The notes: generated by a model from the letters alone, not told the origin. Positions 38,637-49,332 are shown, counted from the first letter of the stretch. The stretch is DNA of 64,000 nt from Nematocida parisii ERTm1 (GCF_000250985.1 NW_013524649.1:390065-454064), one strand, 5' to 3'. Program-made: numbers and translations.

Positions 38637-38930
38637 AATTTTACATTTTTATTTTAACAATACATTATATACTTATATTAATTGAGTTATTTCGGGCATA
38701 TTCTCATTTTATTCGTTTATTCTGTATATTGCCCCCTTCCAATATTATTGCACTTACTCCTTTATACTTAAATATAGCCCAATTTTTTAATTTTCTAAAT
38801 ATGCCGGGGGTATATCTTAATTTAGAACGTGCTAATAATAAATATTTTATGATCTTGTCATTTATTATAATAAATTAATAAAATGTCATAATTTTAAAAC
38901 TATAAATACTGAAAATATTCAAAAATTTAT

Positions 38931-41359
38931 ATGCAGATAGAGAATAAAGAAAATAAAGTAAATCTGAATGATTCAGAAATAAAAACAGCAAAAGAAGAAA
39001 GTGTATTTAATGAAACACTTAATACTATTATTAAGTTAGAGAAATATGAAGTACTTTCAAAGAAAAATGAATGTATTCTTAAGAGTGATACACTATCTAT
39101 ACCAGAAGGAAAACTCATAGGGATTATTGGGGTGAATGAGCATGAGAAATTAAATTTAATGGATAGTTTAGCAGGAAAGTGTAAATCTGCGCATACAATA
39201 TATGGGCATGTTTATACTAAAAACAAGGCGGGCGGTCTTTCTATGAGACGGTCTGGTGATTGGTTTAATAGAGTTAATTACATATCCCAGTCTGCAGTTG
39301 ATTATGAAAATGTTCCTGCTAGGAGTATATTAGTTTCCATTGCAAAATGTAATGGCATGGCAGAAGCAGACGTAGACAATTATATGAATACATTTGGGAT
39401 AGAAAGAGCAAAAAAGTGTTATTTTTAAGAATCTGTCACATGAAGAGAAGAAAATACTTTCAGTTATTGGGGGAATGCTTTCTATAAAAGAGATGAATAT
39501 ATGGGGAGAACCATTGAATGGACTTAATGCAGAATTAACTAGAAATATACTTTCTCATATAAAGAAATTTAGTAATACAAATGTAGTTGCATTAAACCAT
39601 GTACCAAAAATACTACTGGATGTATTTGACTATGTTATTGTTATGTATAACTCTGCTATTATATATTCTGGCCCTGTGTCTGAAGCAGATGAGTATTTCG
39701 TGGAGATGGGCGTAGAGTTTCCTAAGGATGTTTTTTATGCCGACTATCTTATGCAGCTCATTGCAGGTAGAGTCACTAATGAAAAAGACAAAAATAATAT
39801 TGCTGTGCTTAGAAAGATGTGGAATAAAATATCAAAAGTTCCACGCGGACCTAGAAGAAGTTCAAGCAGTAGTTGCTGGTTATCGCAGGCAAAAATATCC
39901 TTTACCCGTGTTAGAGAAATAATTGGCTTGTCTTTATACTCAAACAAACTATTTAGAGGGTCGTCTTTTCTGATTACTACGCTGCTTATAGTTGTTCTAT
40001 GCAGTATTGTACTGTTTAATACATTTTATATACTGTGCGAGTATCTTGCAGCTGATTCTAATGGTTTAAATCCAAATTATAAATACGCAACGACACACAT
40101 CACACTATTCTATCCGCACTTATTATACTGTTTCTTACAGGAAATAAAGGGAAAAATACATTATATCGATCAACAATATAATTATTTTTCATTAAAAAAT
40201 ATAAATAAGGTTAAAATAATCAGCACTTTAATAGGCAAAATGAATGAGTATTATAAAGTAATCAATAATATAAGTTGGGTCTCTATTCTTAGTCAGACAT
40301 TTAATCTATTCTTCCTATTTGTTGGATCTCTAGTCTGTATGTGGTCTTCAAATGGATTCCATAGCCCTTCTTTCTACAAAACAAGCAAATTCAATATAAA
40401 AGAAAAACGCTTTACAGCGGGTGACTATACATGTGCGCTGATAATTAATTCATTGCTTCAAAAAACATTAGTACTTTGGAGTGTATCTATAATTGTATAC
40501 TGGGGTCTTTACTTGACTGTAAATTGCAAAATAGTCGAATCAGCCACTAATTCTATTGGCCACCTTATTCCGATTACTTTATTACTATGCGCATCTTTCT
40601 TAATAGGTGTATATTCACTTTTAATAGAATTCGCTCCCATTCCAATACGATGGCTTACTTTCACCGGGGTACTATATGTATTAATTTGTCAATTACTTCC
40701 AGTATTATTAGTCGATTTTATTCTAATGGATGTTGATTCAGAATTTATCGGTCTATACACCCCATTTTCTCGCATAATAAGCATATTTTATTCAGAGTCA
40801 GAATATTCTGATAAAAAATCTATATTAAAAGCGTTTAATATATCACCTTCAGATGGTTATTATAATAGTCCACTCTTAGACTGGATTATCACAATATACA
40901 AAACTACTATGAGATATAACCCGAATTTCTTCTTCTCACATATGCTAGCTAAAATTTCTTATTACCTTGAAGATATAAAGGTAAATAAAGAAATAACCAA
41001 TTCTGGATTCTCGTTTAATGAAAATGACCTGATATATGAAATAGCAAAATGTACCTGGGGTCGTGATAGTACTGATCTATTGGATCTGCCTACGGATGTG
41101 TTCAACATATTATTTAAATATAAATCTAATCGTAAAATGTATGGAGCCTTCGATTGTCATAAGGAATTAAATCGAATTCTAAAGAAATTGTGAATCCATT
41201 TGCCCAGTAGAAGTATTCAACCCGGAACATTCACTTGTTGATATGTCATTTTCACATATTTTATGGAGTGCTTTCTGTTTCTGGGCGGTTCCTACTAGTT
41301 TATTATTATTATTTATATTATATGCGTATAAGAAATTATTATTCAGAGTCAGAAATTAG
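38931..41359 (+). pseudogene. ABCG-like half transporter, degenerate and frameshifted
   Basis: Three consecutive frames make one ABCG-type protein with the ATPase domain first and the membrane domain after. Part one (38931 to about 39415) has a P-loop region reading GVNEHEKLN, without the GxGKS/T. Part two resumes before 39436 with LSHEEKKIL in place of LSGGQ, then NIWGEPLNGLN in place of the Walker B DEPTSGLD, the switch His (ALNHVP), and six or so membrane segments. The last segment (SFSHILWSAFCFWAVPTSLL) lies in the third frame, ending at TAG 41359. Breaks are at 39402-39419 (six A / five T runs) and 41181-41190 (AAA). Both need removal of one base. A family-A unit is read in frame as RYNPNF. 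Confidence 0.75.
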
Positions 41360-41639
41360 AATTATCTGTTCTTTATAGATTATACTACATAATCTCTCAA
41401 TACTATAAACTAGTAATAAACTTAATCTAATCTATATAATATTAATTATTAATAACCGTATGTTAATATTCTCTCTCCCCCTCTTCCCTGCCCTTTCATT
41501 CTACTCTTCTCTTCCTTTTTTCTATTTTTATTTCTATTGCATTCAATAATTAACTGATAGTTATACTATAAGCTGTTTTTCCTCTCTGTCTCTAAAGTGT
41601 AAACTGGATCTACTCGTGTAAACTGTGTCTTTATTTATT

Positions 41640-41790
41640 CTCCATCGTCCTTATATAGTTTCCCGGTGTTGTGGCATCAACTGCCACAGCTTAATTAAAT
41701 CAGGGTCTGTCAAGAGACAGCCACACAGGGCCAATGGCACTCAAAGGCAATTATGGGATCTATATGTCCATGGAAACCACCACTGTATAT
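41640..41790. ncRNA. Candidate structured RNA or conserved element
   Basis: This is a GC-richer island in the 590-base gap after the ABC gene. It has two strong hairpins: TGTGGCA/TGCCACA with a five-base loop (41670-41688), and CTGTC/GACAG with an AAGA tetraloop (41707-41720). A third weak pair (GGCCAATGGC) follows. The 3' part, CCACACAGGGCCA, recurs near 52500. The reading frame across it does not look like protein. No known RNA class is recognised, and strand is undetermined. Confidence 0.35.
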
Positions 41791-41951
41791 TATTTATTGG
41801 TAATAGGGTAATAAATATTATTATTTATACATATACTCATATTTAATGCACACACACATACTTATAACATATTACACATTGTGCACTAATTACAATTATT
41901 TACACATTGTGTATTATATTTAATAAACCCCATTTTTATTTTTATTCTTAA

Positions 41952-42188
41952 ATGGAGAAATGGATCCCCCCAAAAAGACTCACAGGATCTTCTGCTGCTC
42001 AACTGAATATTCTCTCTTCTTATCCTGTTAATATTTCTAATAATATTCATAATATAACGCATAATGTTCCATTAATTAACACAACAAGACATAATTTTAT
42101 ACCAAACATAAATTATAAAGCATTATTAGATAATGAAATAGTAGCAGAAATCTCTCACCTCATAAATAACTTAGAAGAAATAAAATGA
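41952..42188 (+). CDS. Small protein, unknown
   Basis: The 78-residue frame starts at an ATG after a T-rich leader typical of the window. The N-terminus is MEKWIPPKRLTGSSAAQL, the middle is Asn/Ile-rich, and the C-terminus is an amphipathic helix (EIVAEISHLINNLEEIK). Composition differs from the flanking repeats. A family-A doublet (42199-42218) follows the stop and precedes the next gene. No family is recognised. Confidence 0.5.
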   Translation: MEKWIPPKRLTGSSAAQLNILSSYPVNISNNIHNITHNVPLINTTRHNFIPNINYKALLDNEIVAEISHLINNLEEIK

Positions 42189-42297
42189 ATTTTATTATTC
42201 GGGTTATATCGGGTTATTATAAATAAATATTAGAATATTTTAGTTATAATTGGTTAAGAATATATTATTATTATTGGAGCAAAATAAAATTTAGAGG

Positions 42298-43020
42298 ATG
42301 GATAGAACACAAGAATTTAAAAAAGACGTGGCAGCCACTGGTATTACTCAATTAAGCAATACCATCGAAGAGAGCAGTATAACAGGGTTCTTAAGTATAA
42401 CAAAGGAATTAAGAATATCTTTAAATTCTTGTTATACTTCACTAATAAACAGGAGGGCGTATGACTACACAGAGATAGAAAATATGATTAAGAGTCTAGT
42501 AAAGGAAAGCACAAAGGCAACAGAATTAATAGAACCAGAGAACGAGTGTAAGTATACAAATGGGATAATTTCAAATATTAAAGCAATAGTAAAAAGAACA
42601 GAAATTAAACTAGAAGAAAGGAAGAGTAAGAAGATCCAATCTTCACTTAATATTGCACTAGAACCAGAGAAATCATCATCTGTTGTAAGACCAAAACCAG
42701 TGATGCTACAAGTACTACATGAAGAAAATGAAAGGATTCTTGAGCGAGTAAGGTGCACAGAAAGAGAAGTAGCACAAATCAGAAGAAGAGTATCAGAGAT
42801 TGATACATTACAAAGGTTAATAACCCAAGAATTATATGTTCAAGATGAAAGAATAGATGTAATATTACATAATACAGCAGCTGCATCTGTAGATGTAAAA
42901 ATAAGCAGGACATACATAAGAAATGCAGGTGCAAAAAAGAAAGTAGCAAAAAGGTTCATTTCATTACTTATAATGATATTATCATTTGTTCTATTAATGC
43001 TTCATTATTTAAATAAATAA
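42298..43020 (+). CDS. Qa-SNARE, syntaxin-18/Ufe1-like
   Basis: The 240-residue protein has an N-terminal helical domain, a SNARE motif (residues about 145-205) and a C-terminal anchor (RFISLLIMILSFVLLMLHYL) with three residues after it. The N-terminus starts with TQEFKKDVAATG, which resembles the start of Ufe1/syntaxin-18 (D.T..FK..V). The SNARE heptads (VLHEENERILERV...TLQRLITQELYVQDERIDVI) have the VQxERID pattern of the Ufe1/syntaxin-18 group. Ufe1 is the ER Qa-SNARE for Golgi-to-ER retrograde fusion and works with Sly1, which is also in this window. Sed5/syntaxin-5 is the alternative. Confidence 0.75.
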   Translation: MDRTQEFKKDVAATGITQLSNTIEESSITGFLSITKELRISLNSCYTSLINRRAYDYTEIENMIKSLVKESTKATELIEPENECKYTNGIISNIKAIVKRTEIKLEERKSKKIQSSLNIALEPEKSSSVVRPKPVMLQVLHEENERILERVRCTEREVAQIRRRVSEIDTLQRLITQELYVQDERIDVILHNTAAASVDVKISRTYIRNAGAKKKVAKRFISLLIMILSFVLLMLHYLNK

Positions 43021-43618
43021 TAAATAGATTTGTATATATGTGTATATGATATGTATATGTATATGATTGGTATGTGTATATGATTAGTATATGATATGTG
43101 TATATGTATATGATATGTGTATATGATTAGTATATGTGTATATGATATGTATATGATTGGTATGTGCATATGATATGTGAATGTGTATTATTAGTATATG
43201 TGTATTATTGGTGTATTTGTATGTATATGTATACGCATATATCAGTAATAATATATACTGTATATATATGTGTTGTATGTGTATTGTATGACTAGTCTAT
43301 GCTGTATATTTATTTATTTTAAATTTAAATAAACCTTTCACATTATAAATTATTCTGAATAATTATGAACACTTTTTAGAAATACTATTAATAGATATAA
43401 CCAGTTATAATAAGATATAACCAGAAATATCCAGTGGAGTAGAAGAGTACGTATACTTTATGATCAGAACATAAATCATCATAAGATCATGTGCCGCTCT
43501 CTGAAATATTTGATTTTAAGTATAATAAGTAATTAACACACAGGAATAAAAGAATACACTTATAATAATATTATTTATGCTATTTATATAACCAGATATA
43601 ACCAACTTCATAAATATT
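43021..43618. repeat. tgtatatgatatgtatatg array and AT-rich spacer
   Basis: From 43030 to about 43330 units of tgtatatgattggtatgtgta (11-22 bases) repeat irregularly. The remainder includes ccagttata/ataagatataaccag copies near 43400 and no gene. Confidence 0.85.
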
Positions 43619-43906
43619 TCACTTCTGTATACGATTAATTATATACTGACTGAGTTTATTAGTTATACCAACACTAACACCAGAAATACCACCACGTACA
43701 CTCCGTGCTATACAAGGATTATCACCAATAAAATATCCTGAGATCAATCCACTCTTAAATGGAGAATATCCTTTATTTATACAATAAGTAAATATCCCAT
43801 TCCACATAACAGGAGTTCTACTTATCTTTATATTTGTGTATAATAAACATTCATCCATAAGGAATATTCTCCCCATTTCTTCAATACTTTTAATTATAGC
43901 ATACAT
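43619..43906 (-). CDS. Possible Tim17/22/23-family mitosomal import protein
   Basis: I start at the ATG at 43906 (MYAIIKSIEEMGRIF), giving 95 residues; the frame upstream lacks an ATG. Gly-spaced hydrophobic stretches (PFKSGLISGYFIGDNPCIARSVRGG, then ISGVSVGITNKLSQYI) recall the G..SG...G and RGG patterns of Tim17/22/23. Microsporidia retain one such channel for their mitosomes. The protein is short and the match is weak. An unrelated lineage-specific small membrane protein is possible. The evidence is the pattern only. Confidence 0.4.
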   Translation of the reverse strand: MYAIIKSIEEMGRIFLMDECLLYTNIKISRTPVMWNGIFTYCINKGYSPFKSGLISGYFIGDNPCIARSVRGGISGVSVGITNKLSQYIINRIQK

Positions 43907-44354
43907 AAGAAATAATTTATAAAAAAGTAAAGAATATTTATACAGACATACAAATATATAATAATATACACAGATATATACAGACAGATTAAATTTAGTA
44001 CTATACAAATATTAATATGTATAAATATATTCAAATACTCTATTACTAATTATAATAATAAAATATGCTATACACTGTATATTATTAATTATAGCTACTC
44101 CTGTATAAAATATGGCTTATTTTAATTTTTTATTACTTTATTCTGTATACTTATACATCCATATAGTACAGTATTAGATGACTTTATACTTCTATAGTAT
44201 ATGACTCACATATACTGTATTATATACAGTGTTAGTCTGTATTATACTGTAATACTAATGAATATTCTTATACCACAGGAAATTTATTTTAATTATTCAA
44301 CAGAAACTGTTTATTTTCTATTATTATAGATATTATTTTTTTATTTTTCTTTGG
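43907..44354. other. AT-rich divergent intergenic region
   Basis: No repeat array or gene is visible. Ttatacagtg/atatactgtattatatacagtg motifs near 44210-44240 form weak dyads. The last 70 bases are T-rich before the next ATG. Confidence 0.5.
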
Positions 44355-46397
44355 ATGAATCTTGACGAGTTTATTGATTCTCATGTACTAAACAATACGT
44401 TATTGGATAGTATCAGTGATTTAGTAGGCATTGCAGGGAGTACTGACATAAAAAGAATAATTCATAAATTGAAGGTTAGGGAGCAGAAAAGTATAAATTA
44501 TACAGCAGAGTTTATTACACAGTATGTAAAGAGCATTGAATCAAGTGAGTCTGTGTCTTATAAGAATTGTAATATGTTAAGTGGGAAGAGCTGTGAGTGT
44601 AAAATTACTTTAGACAGTGTAAATACACAGAAAACCAGGAATTTACTTGAAATATTGGGCATACACAGAAAGAACACTTCTGTTGTAAGGAGTGTACTGT
44701 TAAAACTACTTTCTGTGTTTACCGTGGATGTTGATTGTAGTGCAATAGTAGTACACTTACACACACTAGAAATGGACAATGACATGCCTGCATTATTAAT
44801 TGACTATGCGCACGTGTTCTATATTTTAGGGTACCACTATGAGTCATATCAAGTATTATCACTATTAAGCAGACACCCCAGTAGCAGTACAAAAGTGAAC
44901 ATAATGAAGTTAATGATGATTACTAAATACTTAATCAGCACTAATTACAGAACACATGTGAACAGTATTAAAATACTGCAGGGAATGGACATTCAAATAT
45001 CTCCGGATAAAAATGTGTGTAAGTACATGAAGTATCAGAAGATCATAACAGATTATGATAGAATAATAGGGCATACAAGTAAAAACAAGAAAGATGCTCT
45101 GATGAATTATGAAGTATTAGATACATTATCAGAAGAAGAGGTTAAACACTGGGCGTGGTATACACAGGAGATTAAGAACATAGCCAGTGCACAGGATGCA
45201 GTAAAGGAAGAAGCAGAGGATAACAAAGATAAATCCGATTCAGATGTAATTAATGATTTAATCCATAAAATATCATTCCTCCGGCTGAACAGGTTAAACT
45301 ACAGCTTAGTAGATGGAAAGATATATTTAGAAGAGGGTAACAGCAGAAATACATTTATTGATTATGTTGACCAATTAGATAATGCACAACCAAAGAATGC
45401 ATTACCTACCACAGGAAATTCTATAAGATCAGATAAAGCACAAAATAGAATGGAGGGAGTCGTATCAAGTATATCTACGAATAATGAAAATTCAAAGGAG
45501 TCTTCACAGCCAGCAATTCCTAAAAAAAGGTACAAAGATAAAGTTACAGTATTATTTGAGAGGAAGGAGTATATGCTAAGAAATACAATTAAGCACTACA
45601 GGAATACAGTCTTAGCAGAGAAACAAGCAGACCAAAATTCATCAAGACTTGCAGAATTAGCAGTTATAAACAACAGATTTAAATTAGCTAAGAAAAAGCA
45701 GTTAGATATGCTAGAAGTAATAGTCAATGCATATTCAGCTGTTTTAGATATTTCTGATGTACTTAGTAAAGCACTGGCTGAGAAGGAGAGGATTGAAAAA
45801 GAAGAGTTAAAGAAAATTAAAGAAGAACCCATTGAACAAGAAAAGGAAACAGTACAGCAAACCACCACAAGCACATCAGAAATGAACTGGGATAAGAGTA
45901 AATCTGAGGCGTACACATACGTACCACCCATTAGACCAACTAGAACATACCAGTCAGTATGGAATCCAGGCCATGATGAATCTACTCCTCGTGAGGAGAG
46001 AGAGCCCATCAGAAGATCACAGTGGAGGAGTAGGGAAGAGACAGAATGTACTTCAGAATTAGTAAATAATGATAATTCTTCTGGTATTTATAAAGCACCA
46101 GACAGACCATCCACTTTTATTAACCTGTCTAGTATATCTAGTGCCATGAATAAGTCTGAAACCACTGCGCCCAGAGAAGAGTCCTCTACTGCCAGAGTCT
46201 GGAATAAAGGAAAAAGTGAAAATACAACTGAAAAGAGCACTGCACATTTTGTGAAGGACACTGCAGACAAGTCATACAAAGAGTTTAAAGCACCAAGAAA
46301 GCAGACTGAAAAGAGTGAATTTACAGGGAATAGACGGGAGAAGAGCAAACCAAATGATTCATCAAGTACTTCTACCATTACGTGGAAAAAACAGTAA
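44355..46397 (+). CDS. PCI-domain eIF3 subunit-like protein (eIF3e/eIF3a type)
   Basis: The 680-residue protein has two halves. Residues 1-345 are a helical solenoid. The start resembles eIF3e (EFIDSHVLNNTLLDSI, then a KSINYTAEFITQYVKSI helix), and LLIDYAHVFYILGYHYESYQVLSLL matches the TPR-like part. DVINDLIHKISFLRLNRLNY...GKIYLEEG looks like the end of a PCI winged helix. The second half is charged. A long Lys/Glu helix (residues about 395-495) and repeats of VWNPGHDE, VWNKGKSE and ITWKKQ recall the C-terminal tail of eIF3a. Assignment to eIF3 is inferred. A PCI protein of another complex is possible. Confidence 0.42.
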   Translation: MNLDEFIDSHVLNNTLLDSISDLVGIAGSTDIKRIIHKLKVREQKSINYTAEFITQYVKSIESSESVSYKNCNMLSGKSCECKITLDSVNTQKTRNLLEILGIHRKNTSVVRSVLLKLLSVFTVDVDCSAIVVHLHTLEMDNDMPALLIDYAHVFYILGYHYESYQVLSLLSRHPSSSTKVNIMKLMMITKYLISTNYRTHVNSIKILQGMDIQISPDKNVCKYMKYQKIITDYDRIIGHTSKNKKDALMNYEVLDTLSEEEVKHWAWYTQEIKNIASAQDAVKEEAEDNKDKSDSDVINDLIHKISFLRLNRLNYSLVDGKIYLEEGNSRNTFIDYVDQLDNAQPKNALPTTGNSIRSDKAQNRMEGVVSSISTNNENSKESSQPAIPKKRYKDKVTVLFERKEYMLRNTIKHYRNTVLAEKQADQNSSRLAELAVINNRFKLAKKKQLDMLEVIVNAYSAVLDISDVLSKALAEKERIEKEELKKIKEEPIEQEKETVQQTTTSTSEMNWDKSKSEAYTYVPPIRPTRTYQSVWNPGHDESTPREEREPIRRSQWRSREETECTSELVNNDNSSGIYKAPDRPSTFINLSSISSAMNKSETTAPREESSTARVWNKGKSENTTEKSTAHFVKDTADKSYKEFKAPRKQTEKSEFTGNRREKSKPNDSSSTSTITWKKQ

Positions 46398-47228
46398 GAA
46401 TAAAGACCAATATTAGTTTACATATTCCTATCCAGCCATAATGAAATCTTCTGTGGGCTCTGGTTAGACTTATTGAATTATTCAAGTGAGTGAATACCCC
46501 CAGAGAACACAATTAATCGATTCTACTTGGGCTTTAATGAAATGCAATGTATCCGGATTGGGATATGTGAAAGGGCGGGACCAATATGTCCATTTAAGGT
46601 AATCTCCTAATTAGGCCAGGCCCAATTTGGCCATCCCCAAAGGGAGCTAATTAATTACTAAATGGGAAGTAGTGTCCCAATTAGGAAGATTGGGCGGGAA
46701 TTATCTCCCGCCATTATGCATACTTCCCGCCATATTTGATATATTTATGTGCGTGTGCACCAGCTTCTTTTTTAAAATTTTAAAGAAGATTTCCGCATAC
46801 AGCAATGCCCGAAATTCTGCAAGGAATGTCCAGGAACTATTTGATAAGACCTTCCTATGCATGAAAGCACACTTTGTACAGTATTTATAATACGTAATTC
46901 TACTGTATAATAAGACTAATTAAATATATTTAATGAATAACCCGATATAACCCGAAATATAAAAACAGATACCACATAATAATAAAATCTGTAAATTTAC
47001 TAATTCAATAATAACCAGAAATAGTGCGCTTATCAAGTATAATGAAGATTTCTAATAATTTTATATAACCCGATATAACCCGAATCATAAAAATATCTTA
47101 AAGTACGCATAGTACACCGGAGAGTGTGAAGTATAATCAGAAGATATAACCCGAATTTATACTGTTTATGCATAAAACAGCCGATACTTTGAATATTCCA
47201 TAATTTAAACTGCGTGCTATTTTTATTC
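46398..47228. other. Intergenic region with a GC-richer hairpin and family-A sites
   Basis: From 46430 to 46745 the sequence is clearly less AT-rich than other spacers. It holds a perfect hairpin GGCGGGA-ATTATC-TCCCGCC (46693-46712) and a second CCCGCC copy at 46726. Inverted GGCC/TTGGCC words lie near 46612-46634. No coding pattern is convincing. Family-A doublets lie at 46938-46959 and 47064-47084 and a single unit at 47147, all upstream of the LSm gene. Confidence 0.5.
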
Positions 47229-47438
47229 ATGTGTATTAGATGGGTGTATGAGGCCATAGACACAGAAATACTTGTGGAGATGAAGCAAGGAACTCGAATA
47301 AAAGGGATACTCCGTGGAATAGATAAAAGAGAGAATGTACAGCTAGAAACAGAAGGTAAACTTACTATTATATCCAGTACTGCAATTAGTCTATTTATTC
47401 TCTCACAGGAGGTAGGATACATTCTGTCTAAGAAATAA
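47229..47438 (+). CDS. LSm/Sm-like RNA-binding protein
   Basis: The ATG at 47229 gives 69 residues; the upstream GTG at 47214 is less likely. The Sm1 motif is EILVEMKQGTRIKGILRGIDKRENVQLE (residues about 13-40), with the G.L...D..N pattern of the Sm fold. The Sm2 strand is degenerate (LTIISSTAISLFIL). LSm and Sm rings bind U-rich RNA in mRNA decay and splicing. The specific paralogue cannot be told. Three family-A sites lie within 300 bases upstream. Confidence 0.75.
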   Translation: MCIRWVYEAIDTEILVEMKQGTRIKGILRGIDKRENVQLETEGKLTIISSTAISLFILSQEVGYILSKK

Positions 47439-47486
47439 CCAATAACATAGCATAAGGAGAGTATTGGTCTATTGGAGTGAATTGGG

Positions 47487-48065
47487 CTATTTCAAATGCT
47501 TTTTTATCGGGTCTATCAGTTTATTAGTATGCATTAGTGTGTAAATGCATGAGAGGAAAATAATGCAGAGAATAATAAATGAAATACCTATTAGGACAAG
47601 AGGTTTCTTCCCAAGCCTACTGGGTGTCTTATCCTTAAATAAGAAATTAATGCTTAATGAGTCAAAAGGGTCATTTCTATTGAATATTCTAGACCTAAAT
47701 CCACTTGATGCTAAGAAATCCTTCTGGTCACCAATGAATACCCCATCAAGTCCATCCTGGCTGTTCACGGGGATTTCATAGAAGAAAATATCCTTGATTA
47801 TTTTGTCGTCTATTGGATCGGATACTTTCTTTAGTCGTACAGTACGCCCTTCTCTTGATATGACTAGTTCAAATAGATACTTACACAGCGTCCTTGCATC
47901 GTATACGGTGGGCTTATCCACATTCTTCACAAACACTTTTGCTAATACGTGCGGGAGTTGTTTCTCCTTGGACTCTTTCATTATTTCAGCAAATGGTCGC
48001 TGTGTGAATGGCTCTACCTCCAGTGCTAAAAAGTTTATAGGGGCTCTCTTATCCTGGGTATTCAT
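47487..48065 (-). CDS. Tail-anchored protein, unknown
   Basis: I start at the ATG at 48065 (MNTQDKRAPINF), giving 192 residues; the frame continues 27 codons upstream without an ATG. The body is soluble (residues 1-150). One hydrophobic segment near the C-terminus (PLVLIGISFIILCIIFLSCIY) is followed by about 17 residues. No family is recognised. The gene ends 48 bases from the convergent LSm gene. It is divergent from the small gene at 48157. Confidence 0.65.
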   Translation of the reverse strand: MNTQDKRAPINFLALEVEPFTQRPFAEIMKESKEKQLPHVLAKVFVKNVDKPTVYDARTLCKYLFELVISREGRTVRLKKVSDPIDDKIIKDIFFYEIPVNSQDGLDGVFIGDQKDFLASSGFRSRIFNRNDPFDSLSINFLFKDKTPSRLGKKPLVLIGISFIILCIIFLSCIYTLMHTNKLIDPIKKHLK

Positions 48066-48156
48066 AATAATCCCGCGGTTTCTGGCTAAATACAAACCAG
48101 TCAGACATTGTTTGAGAAAATCACACAGAAAAGTTTTACCATCCAAGTGGTTTTAC

Positions 48157-48430
48157 ATGAACAACAAAGAATACGCAGAAATCCTTCAAAAAGTAGTGGA
48201 CACTCTTCAATTAAAAGAAAGAAAGAATGGGAATTGAAAGAGAGTGTTACTTAGTCAGTCTATTCACACGCTTAGACATCCTTATGGATAAACACAATAA
48301 ATCATCTAAAGAGTTCACAGACATGTCAAACCATATTAAAGTGATCAAAAGACTGTCAGAGATTATTCTAAGAGGGGATAACACAGAAAAAGTACCCTTC
48401 CTGCTTTCTATTATAAATAGTCCATTTTAG
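48157..48430 (+). CDS. Small coiled-coil protein, probably frameshifted
   Basis: Two overlapping frames look like one protein of about 90 residues. The first is MNNKEYAEILQKVVDTLQLK (48157 onward, stop at 48235-48237). The second starts at 48227 with IERECYLVSLFTRLDILMDK and ends with a helix (SNHIKVIKRLSEII). The heptad pattern continues across the junction. A one-base excess in the A/G-rich stretch 48215-48230 would explain the split. Alternatively the 67-residue second frame alone is the gene. No family is recognised. Confidence 0.4.
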
Positions 48431-49332
48431 CACTATACCCCACAATATATAAATATCCCCTTTAATACCCCCTTCAGATACTCTTAAATGGTCTAAATTC
48501 AATAAATATCCCGGAGTGTCTTATACTAAGTCTACTCTTATCCAATAAATTATTACTTCTAATGCCCACATGATTTATACTTCATTAATATGTCTACTAC
48601 AGGAACTCTCTTATTCATATTTATACTCTGTATACACAGAAGCAGTATATACATAAGATTCAATTATATGCATAACCCGAATTATTCTACTATCCAATAT
48701 ATTCCTTATTGCTAATCATATTTATACTCTGTATACCCAGCCATACACTCTATTTAATATACTCATACACTATACGTACTTCTACTATAAATATCCAATA
48801 TTCAGTTATACCCTATATAATCAAATATATTCGTACGTTTAAGTGTGTTATACTTGAATATTCCACTGGTTCACTCTTTCATTATAATATTATACACTTA
48901 TTCCCATAAATTACCTCATAATTTACTTTATTTACCATAAGGAATGAGTAATTAAAGCACAGGGATATTATTAAATGAAGATTCTTACTGATATATTCTA
49001 GTGATATTACAGTAATTTAAGTATATAAAGTGCCCAGTAGACTATTTATACTATTATACTCATATAAAAGGATCTTTTTTAGTTCTGTATAAGGAATACC
49101 CCTGTAATAGAATTTCGTCCTTTTTATTTTTTGCATTTTTTATAGACAGACTCATTCCATTTTATAGACCAGAATCTATTTATATAATTACCAAAAATGA
49201 AAGGATAATTTTGACATAAACTGTAATAGGTCCAAATTAAGTAATATGTCCAATTATGGTAAAAAGTCAAATTTGGTCATTTTACAAATATAAATACAAG
49301 ATTAATTATTAACCAGAAAGGAGAACAAATAA
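48431..49332. other. AT-rich intergenic region, about 900 bases
   Basis: A 23-base direct repeat around tcatatttatactctgtatac lies near 48615 and 48717, and a family-A unit at 48671. No tRNA or coding pattern is seen. Pyrimidine/purine runs before 49333 form a probable promoter with aaccagaaaggaga next to the ATG. Confidence 0.6.

Noticed and set aside
41625-41846. 73-residue frame after the ABC gene
   Set aside because: The composition is unlike other proteins here, and it covers a hairpin-rich island better explained as a structured element.
46672-46890. 72-residue frame in the GC-richer spacer
   Set aside because: It runs through a perfect hairpin and has no recognisable pattern; the start context is poor.
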